NCBI GenBank assembly: GCA_023213315.1
Contig: JAKCPI010003172.1
Location: forward strand, 124,001 to 188,000
Origin: Euborellia annulipes
Taxonomy: Eukaryota; Arthropoda; Insecta; Dermaptera; Anisolabididae
Direction of reading: 5' to 3'
Length of the DNA: 64,000 nt
The notes beneath the pieces were generated by a model. The model saw nothing but the letters and a program-made list of their open reading frames with translations, had not been told where the DNA came from and made no database searches. Of this stretch, positions 54,268 through 63,464 are shown piece after piece. Numbering within the stretch: the stretch's first letter is position 1; the number at the start of each line of letters is the position of its first letter. Made by a program: the position numbers and the translations under genes.

Positions 54268-54890
54268 TTTTACTTTCTCTTACCTCTATATATATGTTAA
54301 TATATATAGAGAGAGAGAGTATTGGATTATTGTCAAAAATTCGATGTCGAGATTTTGATGGATATACACGTTTTGAGGTCCCCTGAATCCAAAAAAGGGT
54401 GGTTTTCGCGACATGGTCTGTCTGTGTGTGTGTCTGGGTTCAATTTAAAGCCTGAAGGAATTCAGCTAGGAGGTTGAAATGTTATATTTAAGTTAAACAC
54501 CCCCCGGGAGCGTGAAAATAAGCTTTTAATCAAAATCGGCCAAAGAGAACTAGTACTTTACTGATGTAGTTTTTCAGTTTTTTTCGATTTTCTCAAAATT
54601 CGCTCAAACGATTTTTTTTTTTTAATTCATAAATCAATTATTTTTTAGATGCTCTTTAAAATGTATATTCTCATTTTGTCATTGAAATCTTCTGAAGACC
54701 ACTTTTCTCTTGTACTTCATAGAGAACATAGAGAAATAGACTTATAAATTTTACATCTTGAATTCTAATATATCGGCAGAAACTAAATATATGTCGACAT
54801 GAAAAATCTGGTGTGACAAGCACAAACACAACTTTCGATACCGAAGGTAAGAGAAAGTTGTGTGCTCTGCGCCAGTCACACCAGATTTTT
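54268..54890 (+). mobile_element. Family A element, nearly full
   Basis: 5' hairpin at 54272-54322, core, short GTGTGTG tract, body, and 3' hairpin at 54805-54888 (TCTGGTGTGACAAGCACAAA ... GTCACACCAGA). The segment with GGTTGCCATGGTAAC is deleted near 54735. Confidence 0.9.
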
Positions 54891-55645
54891 TTTATAATAA
54901 GATTTATTACTAAAAGGGATATATTTATTAAGTTTTAAAGTTAATTCATTGAAGAGCTACTTGACCATGGATGTAGAAACGATTCCTCAGAGAGCTTAGC
55001 CTAATTTTGTTATTATTAACTTAACCCATTAAGTTATTATTTATTAATATATAAACTTAAGAATTAACATAAAATAATATAAAACAAGCACGAGAAAGAG
55101 GAGGAATGATTGTTAATAGAAATCCCATATAAATATGGAAAAAAAAAATTAATCTTATTATTTTTCTCTCTGCCGAAAGAACGGTTCTTGGTGAGAAAAG
55201 TCGAACGAAAAAACAAAAACGTCGCTCGTTTGTCGAAACTGGAATTTCAGCTCAATTATCTGTTTCGTCAGTGAGTCAGTGGCCGTCTGTCCGTCCGTCC
55301 GTCCATTGGGTCGGCCTCGGCCATTTTGCCCTGAGAGGTCTCCACAGCCTTGGGCCTCGGCCGCTTCGCTCGGCTCTCGCCCATTAAGCCAAGGCGTTAA
55401 TTGCATTTGCATTATGAATTTTTATTTTCACTCTTTTCTTATCTTCATCATCCCCAAACAAACAGTCAACTTTCTATCTGTCTCTTTCTGTCTCTCTGAT
55501 TAACATATCAACCGCATTCGCATGTCGTTTCTTAATTAAATACTCTTTCGGTAAATGATGTTAATTTATTACTCATCTTTATTTCTACTAATTGTGATTG
55601 GGAATTTTTAGCGAATGGGTTACAAGTCAAAGACTCTTTAGAGAA
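54891..55645. other. Intergenic with a GC-rich conserved-looking island
   Basis: 55180-55420 is GC-richer and unique. It ends with GCGTTAATTGCATTTGCATT, which holds an octamer (ATTTGCAT) next to a TTAATTG homeodomain-type core. A CCGT repeat lies near 55288. The ORFs on both strands (55158-55412, 55279-55503) conflict and have no domains. Confidence 0.4.
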
Positions 55646-55649
55646 ATGG

Positions 55650-56555
55650 GTATGTTAATATATAGAGAAAGAAAGTATTTCCATGTCGAGATTTTGATGG
55701 ATATACACGTTTTGAGGACCCCTGAATCCAAAAAAGTGGTTTGCGCGACATGGTCTGTGTGTATGTGTGTCTGTGTTCAATTTTAAGCATGAAAGAATTG
55801 AGCTAGGAGGCTGAAATTTTATATTTAAGTTAGGCACCCCCATGGGACGTGGCCCGAAGCTTTTGAACAAAATCGGCCAAAGAGTACTAGTACTTTACTG
55901 ATGCATTTTTTTCAGTTTTTTCGATTTTCTCAAAATTCGCTCCAACGATTATTTTTTTTTTAAATTCATAAATCAACTATTTTTTAGATGATATTTAAAA
56001 TGTATATTCTCATTTTGCCATTGAAATCTTCTGAAGACCACTTTACTCTTGTACTTCATAGAGAAGATAGGAGAAATGGTTGCCTTGGTAACAAAATATA
56101 AATATTTTCCCATACTAATAAATTTTAATATTTTGAATTCTAATGTGCCCTCGGGGCTTGGCGTAGAGGTTAGCGTGCTAACCTCGTATACCATACGTCG
56201 CGGGTTCGGACCCCAGGCAGTCCGATGATTTTATTTAAGCCAATTGGATACCAAATGGCTTAAATAAGAAAGCCTGGACCCCAAATAAATATATATTATA
56301 CAAATACGAGTATCGTTTAAAGTCTTAAATGGCCTAAGTTGCCTAAAAGACTGTGTGTAGTGTGTGTGAATGTGAGTGTGAATGGGAAAAAAGTGTGAGT
56401 GTTTAAAAAAAAAAAAAAAAAAAAAATTCTAATGTATCGGCGGAAATTAAATATATGTTGACACGATGAATCTGGTGTGACAAACACACACAGAACACAA
56501 CTTCCGATCATCGAAGAGAAAATAGTGTGCTGTGCGACAGTCACACCAGATTTTT
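55650..56555 (+). mobile_element. Family A element with a SINE-1 inside
   Basis: A damaged 5' hairpin (ATATAGAGAAAGAAAGT), core, GTGTATGTGTG tract and body to GAATTCTAATGT; after the SINE it resumes with ATCGGCGGAAATTAAATATA and the 3' hairpin (56469-56553). Confidence 0.88.
56136..56435 (+). mobile_element. SINE-1 full copy with 11-bp TSD
   Basis: Complete SINE-1 (56147-56424): CTCGGGGCTTGGCGTAGAGG, GTCGCGGGTTCGGACCCC, internal hairpin, CCTAAGTTGCCTAAAAGACT and a long A tail. AATTCTAATGT is repeated on both sides (56136-56146, 56425-56435). The head (tRNA-like A and B boxes) would drive RNA polymerase III transcription. Confidence 0.93.
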
Positions 56556-57345
56556 TATCTTAAATTTTTTTTTACGGTTACTGTGAAATCCTTTATAACT
56601 TTTCCACTGTTTCACTTTGGAGCATATCTTTTAACTCAAAGTGCATTTTATCAAAATGTCTTAGAATTTAACAACAATCAATATATCTGGTATATTTGGA
56701 AAATACTATCACAAGATTTAATCGTTACAGATATCTCTTCATAGAAGAGGCCTAAATGCGATGCAAAAAAAAAAGGTGACTCTCTTACCTTACTACATTC
56801 AATCATAAAGTGCCAATCACATAACGACAAGTATATCGGGATAGGTGCCCACCGACAAACAAGAGTGGCCTCAGTAGCCGAAAAAAAGTAACAATCCCAT
56901 TAGACTTATCCTATACTTTTAAAAATGTTGTCTCTCTATGCACTGAGTTTTATTCGATTTTAATTGAAAACTTTCAAAATGCATTAAACCTATGCATTTT
57001 ATTTTTTAGATAAGAATTTTTTTCTAATTTCCTGAATTTAAATAAATCCATATACGGTATATTTAATTTTTTTGCTTAAATATATAATACAAAAAATTTA
57101 TCTATGATTTAAATAAAGGTCATCATATAACAATATAATAAAAATATAAAGGGTATTATTACCATATAATAGTATGAATTAAAAAATGAATCTTATCAGT
57201 TGGATGTATTTATTTGTTTCTGATAAGAGGGCAGACAGGAAATATTTTATTGTATTATTATTATTATTAATATAATATGTTCGACGGGATTGATAATACT
57301 AAATTTTTATAATGATTTCAATTGAGGCTCGCATTATTCAGGGTA
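56556..57345. other. AT-rich intergenic
   Basis: Unique AT-rich DNA with an ATT triplet repeat near 57255. Nothing identified. Confidence 0.45.
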
Positions 57346-57349
57346 TCCC

Positions 57350-57450
57350 GTCTAAAGTGAAATAATTTAAATTATATTGACTACCAATTAGTTAAATTTA
57401 AAGTAATATGGCCTCAGGTGTCAAAAAAGATTTTATTAATTTTTTATGAT
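57350..57450 (+). mobile_element. Second SINE-like repeat, fragment
   Basis: AAATTATATTGACTACCAAT, TTAGTTAAATTTAAAG and GTGTCAAAAAAGATTTTATT match 21905-21985. Old and headless. Confidence 0.45.
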
Positions 57451-57777
57451 AAATTTTTTGTCAGGTTTATTAAATATATCTCCAGCTGTTACGTAAGCAG
57501 CCCTTTATTTTTCAAATTCTTTTTCATATGTGAATTATTTTAAATTAAAGTATAGCCTTCCGAAGTTAAAGATCCATACAAAAATCATGTTTAGCCACGT
57601 TTAAAATTCTCTGGAAACATAGAGGTCTCGTTTTCAGTTCTAAAAAGTATTTGGCTATCAATTAATTTAAAGATTCATTCGATAGAGATTCTCCTGCCAG
57701 GCTGCAATTCTCTCTTCTATTAATCTAATTTAAAGAAATAAGCATTAAGTATAAAAGAACTCATTTGTCGAAAAAAA
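57451..57777. other. AT-rich intergenic
   Basis: Nothing identified. Confidence 0.45.
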
Positions 57778-58416
57778 TATGTTTTGATGAACAACACACA
57801 ACTTTCTCTTATCTTGGGTAATCCAAAGTTGTGTTCTGTGCTTTCACCCAGATTTTTGTGTCGACATACATTTAGTTTCCGACAGTAGGATACAATTGAT
57901 TTTAGGATGTAAAATTTATAAACGTGGGAAAATACTTATATTTTGTTACCATGGCAACCATTTCTCCTATCTTTCATATGAAGTACAAGAGTAAAGTGGT
58001 CTTCAGAAGATTTCAATGCCCAAATGAGAATATACATTCTAAAGAGAATCAAAAATAATTGATTTTTGAATTTTAAACAAAATCGTTGGAGCGAATTTTG
58101 TGAAATTAAAAAAAAAAAAAAAACTAAAAAAGTGCATCAGTAAAGTAACAGTACTCTTTGGTCGATTTTGTTCAAAAGCATCGTGTCACGTCCCATGGGG
58201 GTGCCTAACTTAAATATGAAATTTCAACCTTCTAGCTCTTTCCGTTTTTGAGATATTTTGTTCAGAGACACACATACATACAAACAGACCATGTCTCGAA
58301 AACCACTTTTTGGGGGGGGGTGGATTCAAGGAACCTCAAAACGTGTATATCCGTTAAAATCTCGACATGAATCCAATACTTTCTCTATATATACAAATAG
58401 AAGTAAGAGAAAGTAA
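57778..58416 (-). mobile_element. Family A element, minus strand, nearly full
   Basis: A half-lost 3' hairpin (ACACAACTTTCTCTTATCTT, GTTGTGTTCTGTGC), GTGTCGACATACATTTAG, GTTACCATGGCAACCATTTC, body, CACACATACATACA tract, core and a short 5' hairpin ending AGTAAGAGAAAGT. Confidence 0.88.
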
Positions 58417-58734
58417 AAGTCAATTGAATCAAAATTTCTATAGTAGGGCCTATCTGTGTATTCCAGTTGCGTTTTAAATGTTGACTGCTTGAAATAAACA
58501 TTGGTTATTTTTCAAAATTTTAATCTCATCTTTAGATATTTTATACACAATAGAGAATCCTAAATAAATACAAAATTTCATAAGAATTGGAAAATTTTTT
58601 TTTAATGTATAAAATATTCCAAAGGAAACCCTTTTTGAATCGAAATTTACATGCAAATCTTCAAAGGGATTTAACAATGGCTCTATGAAAAGAAGAGCCG
58701 GAAAAAGAATTTGAAAAATCTAAAATAAGTACTA
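58417..58734. other. AT-rich intergenic
   Basis: A 67-codon minus frame (58474-58677) has no recognisable motif. Nothing else identified. Confidence 0.45.
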
Positions 58735-59145
58735 CATCAGTAAAGTATACTACAAACAATTTCCACGAACAATTTTTCAAATATAGAGACAATTTTGAGA
58801 AAATCGAAAAAATGTGAAAAAGTAGATCACTAAAGTACTAGTAATATTTGGTCAATTTTACTCAAAAGCTTATTATAACTGTCCCGGACCTTTGTATATA
58901 TACTCTTGTTATATAACTTAAATATAAAATTTCAACTTCATAGCTCAATTCCTTCATGCTTAAAATCGTTATGTAACCATACATACAGGCACACTCACAG
59001 ACCAATTTGCAGGAATCACTTTTTTGAACTCAGGGACCTCAAAATATGAATTTTCATCAAAATCTCGACATTGAATTTTGGATATGATCACAATACTTTC
59101 TCACTATATATTACATACCGGTATAAGCTTATAGGTAAAAGAAAG
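58735..59145 (-). mobile_element. Family A variant, minus strand
   Basis: Begins with TACATCAGTAAAGTATACTA, as in the variant at 39410, then the body, a short CACACTCACAG tract, TCTCGACATTGAATTTTGGA and a 5' hairpin ending AGGTAAAAGAAAGT. Confidence 0.75.
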
Positions 59146-59157
59146 TAAAAAAAAAAA

Positions 59158-59680
59158 ACGATTTTGATTAAAATTCATAAATAAACTATATTTTAGATGC
59201 TCTTTAAAATGTATATTCTCATTTTGCCCTGAGAATTGTTTGAAATGCACTTTACTCTTGTACTTCATAGGAAGATAGGAGAAATGGTTTCCATAGTTAC
59301 AAAATATAAATATTTTCCCATACTTATAAATTTTACATTAGCGTGCCTACCTCCTATACCAAACGTCGCGGGTTCGGACCCAGGCAGTCCGAAGATTTTA
59401 TTTAAGCCATTTGGATACCAGATGGCTTAAATAGAAATGCCTGAACCCCCAATAGATATATTAATTACAACGGTTATCGTCTAAAGTCTTAAATGGCCTA
59501 AGTTGCCGAAAAGACTGTGTGAATGTGTGTGGGTGAGTGTGAGTGAGAAAAAACTGTGAATGTTTAAAAAAAATAAAAAAAAATAAATAAATTTTACATC
59601 TTAAAATTCGAATGTACCGTACAGACAGAAACAAAATATATGCCGACACAAAAAAAATCTGGTGTGACAAGCACACATTT
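59158..59680 (+). mobile_element. Family A 3' part with a SINE-1 inside
   Basis: CGATTTTGATTAAAATTCAT to AAATTTTACAT, then a SINE, then ATCTTAAAATTCGAATGTAC, GACACAAAAAAAATCTGGTG and a truncated 3' hairpin. Confidence 0.85.
59328..59599 (+). mobile_element. SINE-1 copy, 5'-truncated, with TSD
   Basis: SINE-1 from the A box onward (59339-59588: TAGCGTGCCTACCTCCTATA, GTCGCGGGTTCGGACCCAGG, hairpin, tail). AAATTTTACAT lies at 59328-59338 and 59589-59599. Lacks the first about 20 bp of the head. Confidence 0.9.
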
Positions 59681-59776
59681 ATTTTGTTCTTTCCCAGGAT
59701 TAGAAAGAATTAATAAGCCATTAAATCATTTTTCGTTCAACGGGCTTAGTAATTCATTTTTTAGAATGGAAGACGA

Positions 59777-60057
59777 GTTGAAATCAGAGGCGGGGGGGGG
59801 GAAGCCCGGGTCCCCCCCCCCCCCCCCCCCGAAATTTCTCAAACACATATACATATATAGGGATATACAGATATCAACGCAACAAATTTTTCCGCAGGAT
59901 GGAAACTTTGGTTCTGCAAAGGAAAAAATGTTCCGCAAAAAATTTCGTGTGAAAAAAAATTTAGTTTCTTAAAAAAAAAATTTTCCGCAGAAAAATTTTT
60001 GAGTTCAGGCCCCCCCCCCTCCCGAAAAAAATTTCTATATACGCCCCTGGTTGAAAT
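59777..60057. mobile_element. hAT MITE, 265 bp, exact 8-bp TSD
   Basis: GTTGAAAT at 59777-59784 and 60050-60057. The ends CAGAGGCG (59785) and CGCCCCTG (to 60049) follow the hAT pattern, with long G/C runs just inside. ORFs across it are shadows. Confidence 0.85.
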
Positions 60058-60599
60058 AAATATAAATACATATCTATCAATATAATACATTCTTCTTGCT
60101 TGTACAGTATATAGTTAAACCAGAACTGGCTATTTTATTGAAAATCTTAAAAATTAAAAATATTAGACTATATGTTGTTGTTATTTGAAATTTAAATTGA
60201 CAAATTAAAAACATAGGCCTATGATCATTGGGATAAAATGGGAGGGGGGGAGAAGAGGAGAGGGAAATTTGAACCATTCAAGCTTCTACAATGATTTATA
60301 AAAAACAAGTTATTTTCATTATTCATCTTTTAAATATCTTCTTTTGTAAGGCGAATTTTGATAATATTAAAAAATATTTCAGAGTATAAATGAGGTAGTA
60401 TTTATTACAAGAAGTAGCCTATATTAGATAAATCTTATTTTCTGGTAGTGTCAAATATGTTTTATTTTAATATATAATTCTTATTATAAAAAAACTCCAT
60501 CATTTTAAATAAAACATATGTCTTCTTTGTATTTGAATCTAATAAGTATATTATTTTATTTTTGTTACTAAAATTATTGACTCTCTCTATATATATTTT
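60058..60599. other. AT-rich intergenic
   Basis: Nothing identified. Confidence 0.45.
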
Positions 60600-61456
60600 T
60601 ATATTAAATAGAGGGGCCGTCCTAGCCGTGAGTTGCCCGTCGGACCACAGCCGTCGGCCGCCAGAAAACCATCACATACATCGGACTCTCTAGATCCGTC
60701 AAATAGAGAAACTTCTTTCTCTATTATTATTATAATCAGTTACTTCTCTTTATTCAATCAATCCTTTCTCTCTTTTTTTTCAATTCAATTCTTCTCGATG
60801 TTTTTTTTTTTTAATAAATTCCCTTTTTGTTTATTTTCTCTTGAGAATTAATTAAAAATTTTCATTTTTTGTTTTTGGCGCCATGTAATGAATTAGAGCC
60901 TCGGCATTGGAGGCTATGACTGAGTGGATTACTCACGTTGATGATGTCCACGGCGGACACCGCCTCCTTCTCGCGGTCCTCCAGCTTGAGGGTGTTTGTC
61001 TTCGACGACAACAACAACAGCAGCACTTTTATTAACACACGCACTGTCTGTCGCACTGTCGCACTGTCGGTCGGTCAGTCAGCGAGCGCTAATCCCGCAC
61101 CACTGAGCTGCCTGCCGCGAAGCTTCGCGCTTCTCCTTATTTCTCTTTCTCTGTTCGTCGACTCTTTTTTTTAAGTGATCCCACCACCATCATTATATTT
61201 CCCTTGGATTCTCGTGTAATTTGCCACTCCCGGCTGGGCAGGCCTAGCGCCATGAAATTTTATCAAGTACCTCCCAGTTAATGGGCGACCTGCCGGCAAT
61301 TACCCCCGCCTGCTGCAAAGCTTAGTTTCAATGGGTGGCCGCTAGAAGGCAGCAACTCATGGTTAAGCGCCTTCAAAGACATCACTCGCTACAAAACTAT
61401 CAGTCAAGCAATTAGGTTGCCTATCTGCAAGGCGAAACCTTTCTCTTGCCTTGGAC
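60600..61456. other. Large GC-richer unique region, possible gene edge
   Basis: The longest GC-richer unique stretch of the window. It includes GTTGCCCGTCGGACCACAGC (60633), the candidate exon below, CGCTAATCCCGCACCACTGA and 61200-61450 (GGCGACCTGCCGGCAATTAC, GGGTGGCCGCTAGAAGGCAG). If the exon is real, 61060-61450 would be its upstream or promoter side. Confidence 0.4.
60937..61056 (-). CDS. Candidate coding exon, unrecognised
   Basis: On the minus strand the frame VLIKVLLLLLSSKTNTLKLE then DREKEAVSAVDIIN ends exactly at AAC-GTGAGT, a near-consensus donor (boundary at 60937). GC-rich third positions (CTGGAGGACCGCGAGAAGGAGG) differ from the AT-rich surroundings, as real arthropod exons often do. 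The 5' end is uncertain: there is no ATG and the frame can start at a GTG at 61056, so it may be internal or begin in a GTT/GCT repeat. No domain recognised. A plus-strand frame overlaps. Confidence 0.3.
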
Positions 61457-61530
61457 CAGCGGTTCCCAAACTGGGGGCGATCGCTCCCAAGTGGGCGAGG
61501 TTGTCAGGAGGACAATGAATAAGTGGGGGC
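61457..61530 (+). mobile_element. hAT-type left tip
   Basis: CAGCGGTTCCCAAACTGGGG with GCGATCGCTCCCAAGTGGGC is a typical hAT-MITE tip. No right end with the same flank (CCTTGGAC) is visible. Confidence 0.5.
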
Positions 61531-61580
61531 GATGAATATTCATAGAGGGGAGGGGGAGAGAATTATTGGAATTTACTAAA

Positions 61581-61717
61581 TTTTTTTTTTTTTAAACACT
61601 CACACTTTTTCACCATTCACATACACATACACAGTCTTTCGGGAACTTTAAACGATAACCGTTATTAAGAAATATATATATATATATATATATATAGGGA
61701 TTCAGGCATTCTTATTT
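61581..61717 (-). mobile_element. SINE-1 tail half
   Basis: T-run, CACACTTTTTCACCATTCAC, CAGTCTTTCGGGAACTTTAA, ACGATAACCGTTATTAAG, an expanded (AT)n (61664-61695) and GGGATTCAGGCATTC. Minus strand, head missing. Confidence 0.8.
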
Positions 61718-61799
61718 AAAATTTAAAACAACAAAAATCAAAGAGTAAAATCTCTTATTTATAGAATGGCCAGGATAAAAGAGGGCAAAAAAAATTGTC

Positions 61800-61864
61800 T
61801 TAAAAACAAAATAGTCTGAAGATAATTCCAATCTAGAATCGAAACGTCAATTTTGTTCATTAAT

Positions 61865-61866
<2 letters not shown>
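61800..61866 (+). repeat. CTGAAGA-stem-GAAAC hairpin motif
   Basis: GTCTGAAGATAATTCCAATC then TAGAATCGAAACGTC; ATTC pairs with GAAT. Abuts the poly-A end of the retrotransposon that follows on the minus strand. Confidence 0.45.
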
Positions 61867-61899
<33 letters not shown>

Positions 61900-63128
61900 G
61901 AATGGGTGCATAAGGTCCGAAGACCTATAATGACCAATAGTCACATGCAGCCAGGAAGAAAATAAAAACAAAAGGAGAAGCATAAAGGGGAACTCAACTG
62001 CGGGAACTGAGAAGATGCCTGTTGAGGTTAGACTTGAAAGTCTGAAGATTGTAGGTTTTGGGGAAGATAGACGCAGGGAGCTTGTTCCAATCACGGGAGG
62101 TCATGGGGACAAAGGAAGAATGAAATTGTTTTGTTCTGTTAGTCGTGATCTGAACAGCATAGGGATGCTGGGAAGATGCCTCTCTTGTGTTCCGTGAATA
62201 TGTTGCATTGGGTGGGATAATTGATTTTAATTCGGCAGAGCATTGACCATGGTAATACCTGTAGAAGAGAGATAGTGCAGATACTCTTCTTCTATGATCT
62301 AGTGACTGTAGGGATGCAGTAAGGGTAGAATCACCTATCAGTCTAATTGCACGCCTCTGTATGGCTTCCAAGGAGGAGAGAGCGTCTTTCGACGCCCCTC
62401 GCCAAAGGTGGGAACAATATTCAAGACACGGCCGAATTTGGGCTTTATAGAGGATTAGGAGTTGTTGGGAGGAAAAGTAACGCTTCGTTTTGAATAGGAA
62501 ACCCAATTTCCTTGCGGTAGATTTTACCACAGAAGAGATGTGGTTGCTCCAGGAGAGATCAGATGTAACTGTCACTCCCAGAACAGAAAATGAATCTTTG
62601 AACTCGAGACTATTATTGCTGTAAATAAGGGGAGGGCAAATCCTATTTTTTTGTCTAGAAATTAAACAACATTGGGTTTTTTGGGAATTGAATTTTACTT
62701 GATTGAGGTTTCCCCATTCCTCCAAGAGACCAAGATCATCATTTATCGACGACACAGCCCCCAGACGACCAGTGGATGAGGTTTCACCAGTCCTGACTGA
62801 GTTGTGCAGGGTACTGTCATCAGCAAAGCAATGAATTGGGTTGGAGGTTACTCCCATGAGATCGTTAATGTACATAAGGAATAGGGTGGGAGAGAGGACA
62901 GAACCCTGGGGAACACCTGCGTTGATTGAATGCGGTATAGAAGACACACCGTCGACTACAACCGAGATCTTTCGCTCCGTTAGAAAGCTTTTGATCCACT
63001 GGCACAGCTCAGAGGATAGGCCAAAAGATGGAAGTTTAGCATAAAGATTTTTATGCCATACCTGATCGAAAGCCTTCGAAATGTCAAGAGCAACTGCAAT
63101 AGTTTCCCCTTTCATTTCCATGGCTTAA
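61867..63128 (-). mobile_element. Non-LTR retrotransposon, 5'-truncated, poly-A tail
   Basis: The plus-strand T-run at 61867-61898 is the element's poly-A. The 3' UTR (61900-61993) carries a hairpin-like GGTCATTATAGGTC/TTCGGACC near its end. The ORF covers the rest. The upstream edge stops at about 63128 beside a SINE-1, so the endonuclease and RT fingers are lost. A different family from the Jockey copy at 25199. Confidence 0.9.
61994..63121 (-). CDS. Reverse transcriptase, partial, intact frame (375 aa)
   Basis: RT of a non-LTR (LINE) retrotransposon that would prime on nicked target DNA. Visible motifs: ALDISKAFDQVWHK with catalytic Asp at residue 13 (motif A), NAGVPQGSVLSPTLF at 67-81 (motif B) and FADD at 99-102 (motif C with both catalytic Asp). 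Then come LGVTVTSDLSWSNHISSV (thumb-side block), LILYKAQIRPCLEYCSHLW and a C-terminal DWNKLPASIFP block typical of these proteins. No stop or frameshift over 375 codons, so the copy is young. The N-terminal fingers, endonuclease and ORF1 are missing, so it is not autonomous; the Met used as start is internal. Clade is probably I/Jockey-like; not certain without a tree. Confidence 0.9.
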   Translation of the reverse strand: MEMKGETIAVALDISKAFDQVWHKNLYAKLPSFGLSSELCQWIKSFLTERKISVVVDGVSSIPHSINAGVPQGSVLSPTLFLMYINDLMGVTSNPIHCFADDSTLHNSVRTGETSSTGRLGAVSSINDDLGLLEEWGNLNQVKFNSQKTQCCLISRQKNRICPPLIYSNNSLEFKDSFSVLGVTVTSDLSWSNHISSVVKSTARKLGFLFKTKRYFSSQQLLILYKAQIRPCLEYCSHLWRGASKDALSSLEAIQRRAIRLIGDSTLTASLQSLDHRRRVSALSLFYRYYHGQCSAELKSIIPPNATYSRNTREASSQHPYAVQITTNRTKQFHSSFVPMTSRDWNKLPASIFPKTYNLQTFKSNLNRHLLSSRS

Positions 63129-63130
63129 AG

Positions 63131-63372
63131 TGTCCTCGGGTTTGGTGTAGTTGGTAGCCCGTTTTGTCTTGTATACAAAGATCGTGGGTTTGGATCCCAG
63201 GCAGTCCGATGATTTTATTTAAGCCATTTGGATACCAAATGGCTTAAATAAAAAGCCTGGACCTCCAATAGATATTATAAATAATAACGGTTATCGTATA
63301 AAGTCTTATATGGCCTAAGTTGCCGAAAAGATTGTGTGAATGTGAGTGGGAAAAAAAGTGTGTTTTTTTTTT
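63131..63372 (+). mobile_element. SINE-1 full copy
   Basis: GTCCTCGGGTTTGGTGTAGT, GATCGTGGGTTTGGATCCCA (diverged B box), internal hairpin (TATTTAAGCCATTTGGATAC, CAAATGGCTTAAATAAAAAG), GCCTAAGTTGCCGAAAAGAT, tail. Abuts the truncated 5' edge of the LINE on its other side. Confidence 0.88.
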
Positions 63373-63401
63373 TAATAAAGAATGACTGAAAAAAGATCCA
63401 T

Positions 63402-63450
63402 TTTTACTTTCTTTTACCTCTATATATATGTTAATATATATATATATATG
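63402..63450 (+). mobile_element. Family A 5' hairpin fragment
   Basis: ACTTTCTTTTACCTCTATAT and an AT loop, then unrelated sequence at 63450. Confidence 0.65.
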
Positions 63451-63464
63451 CGAAGACAAGTTTT

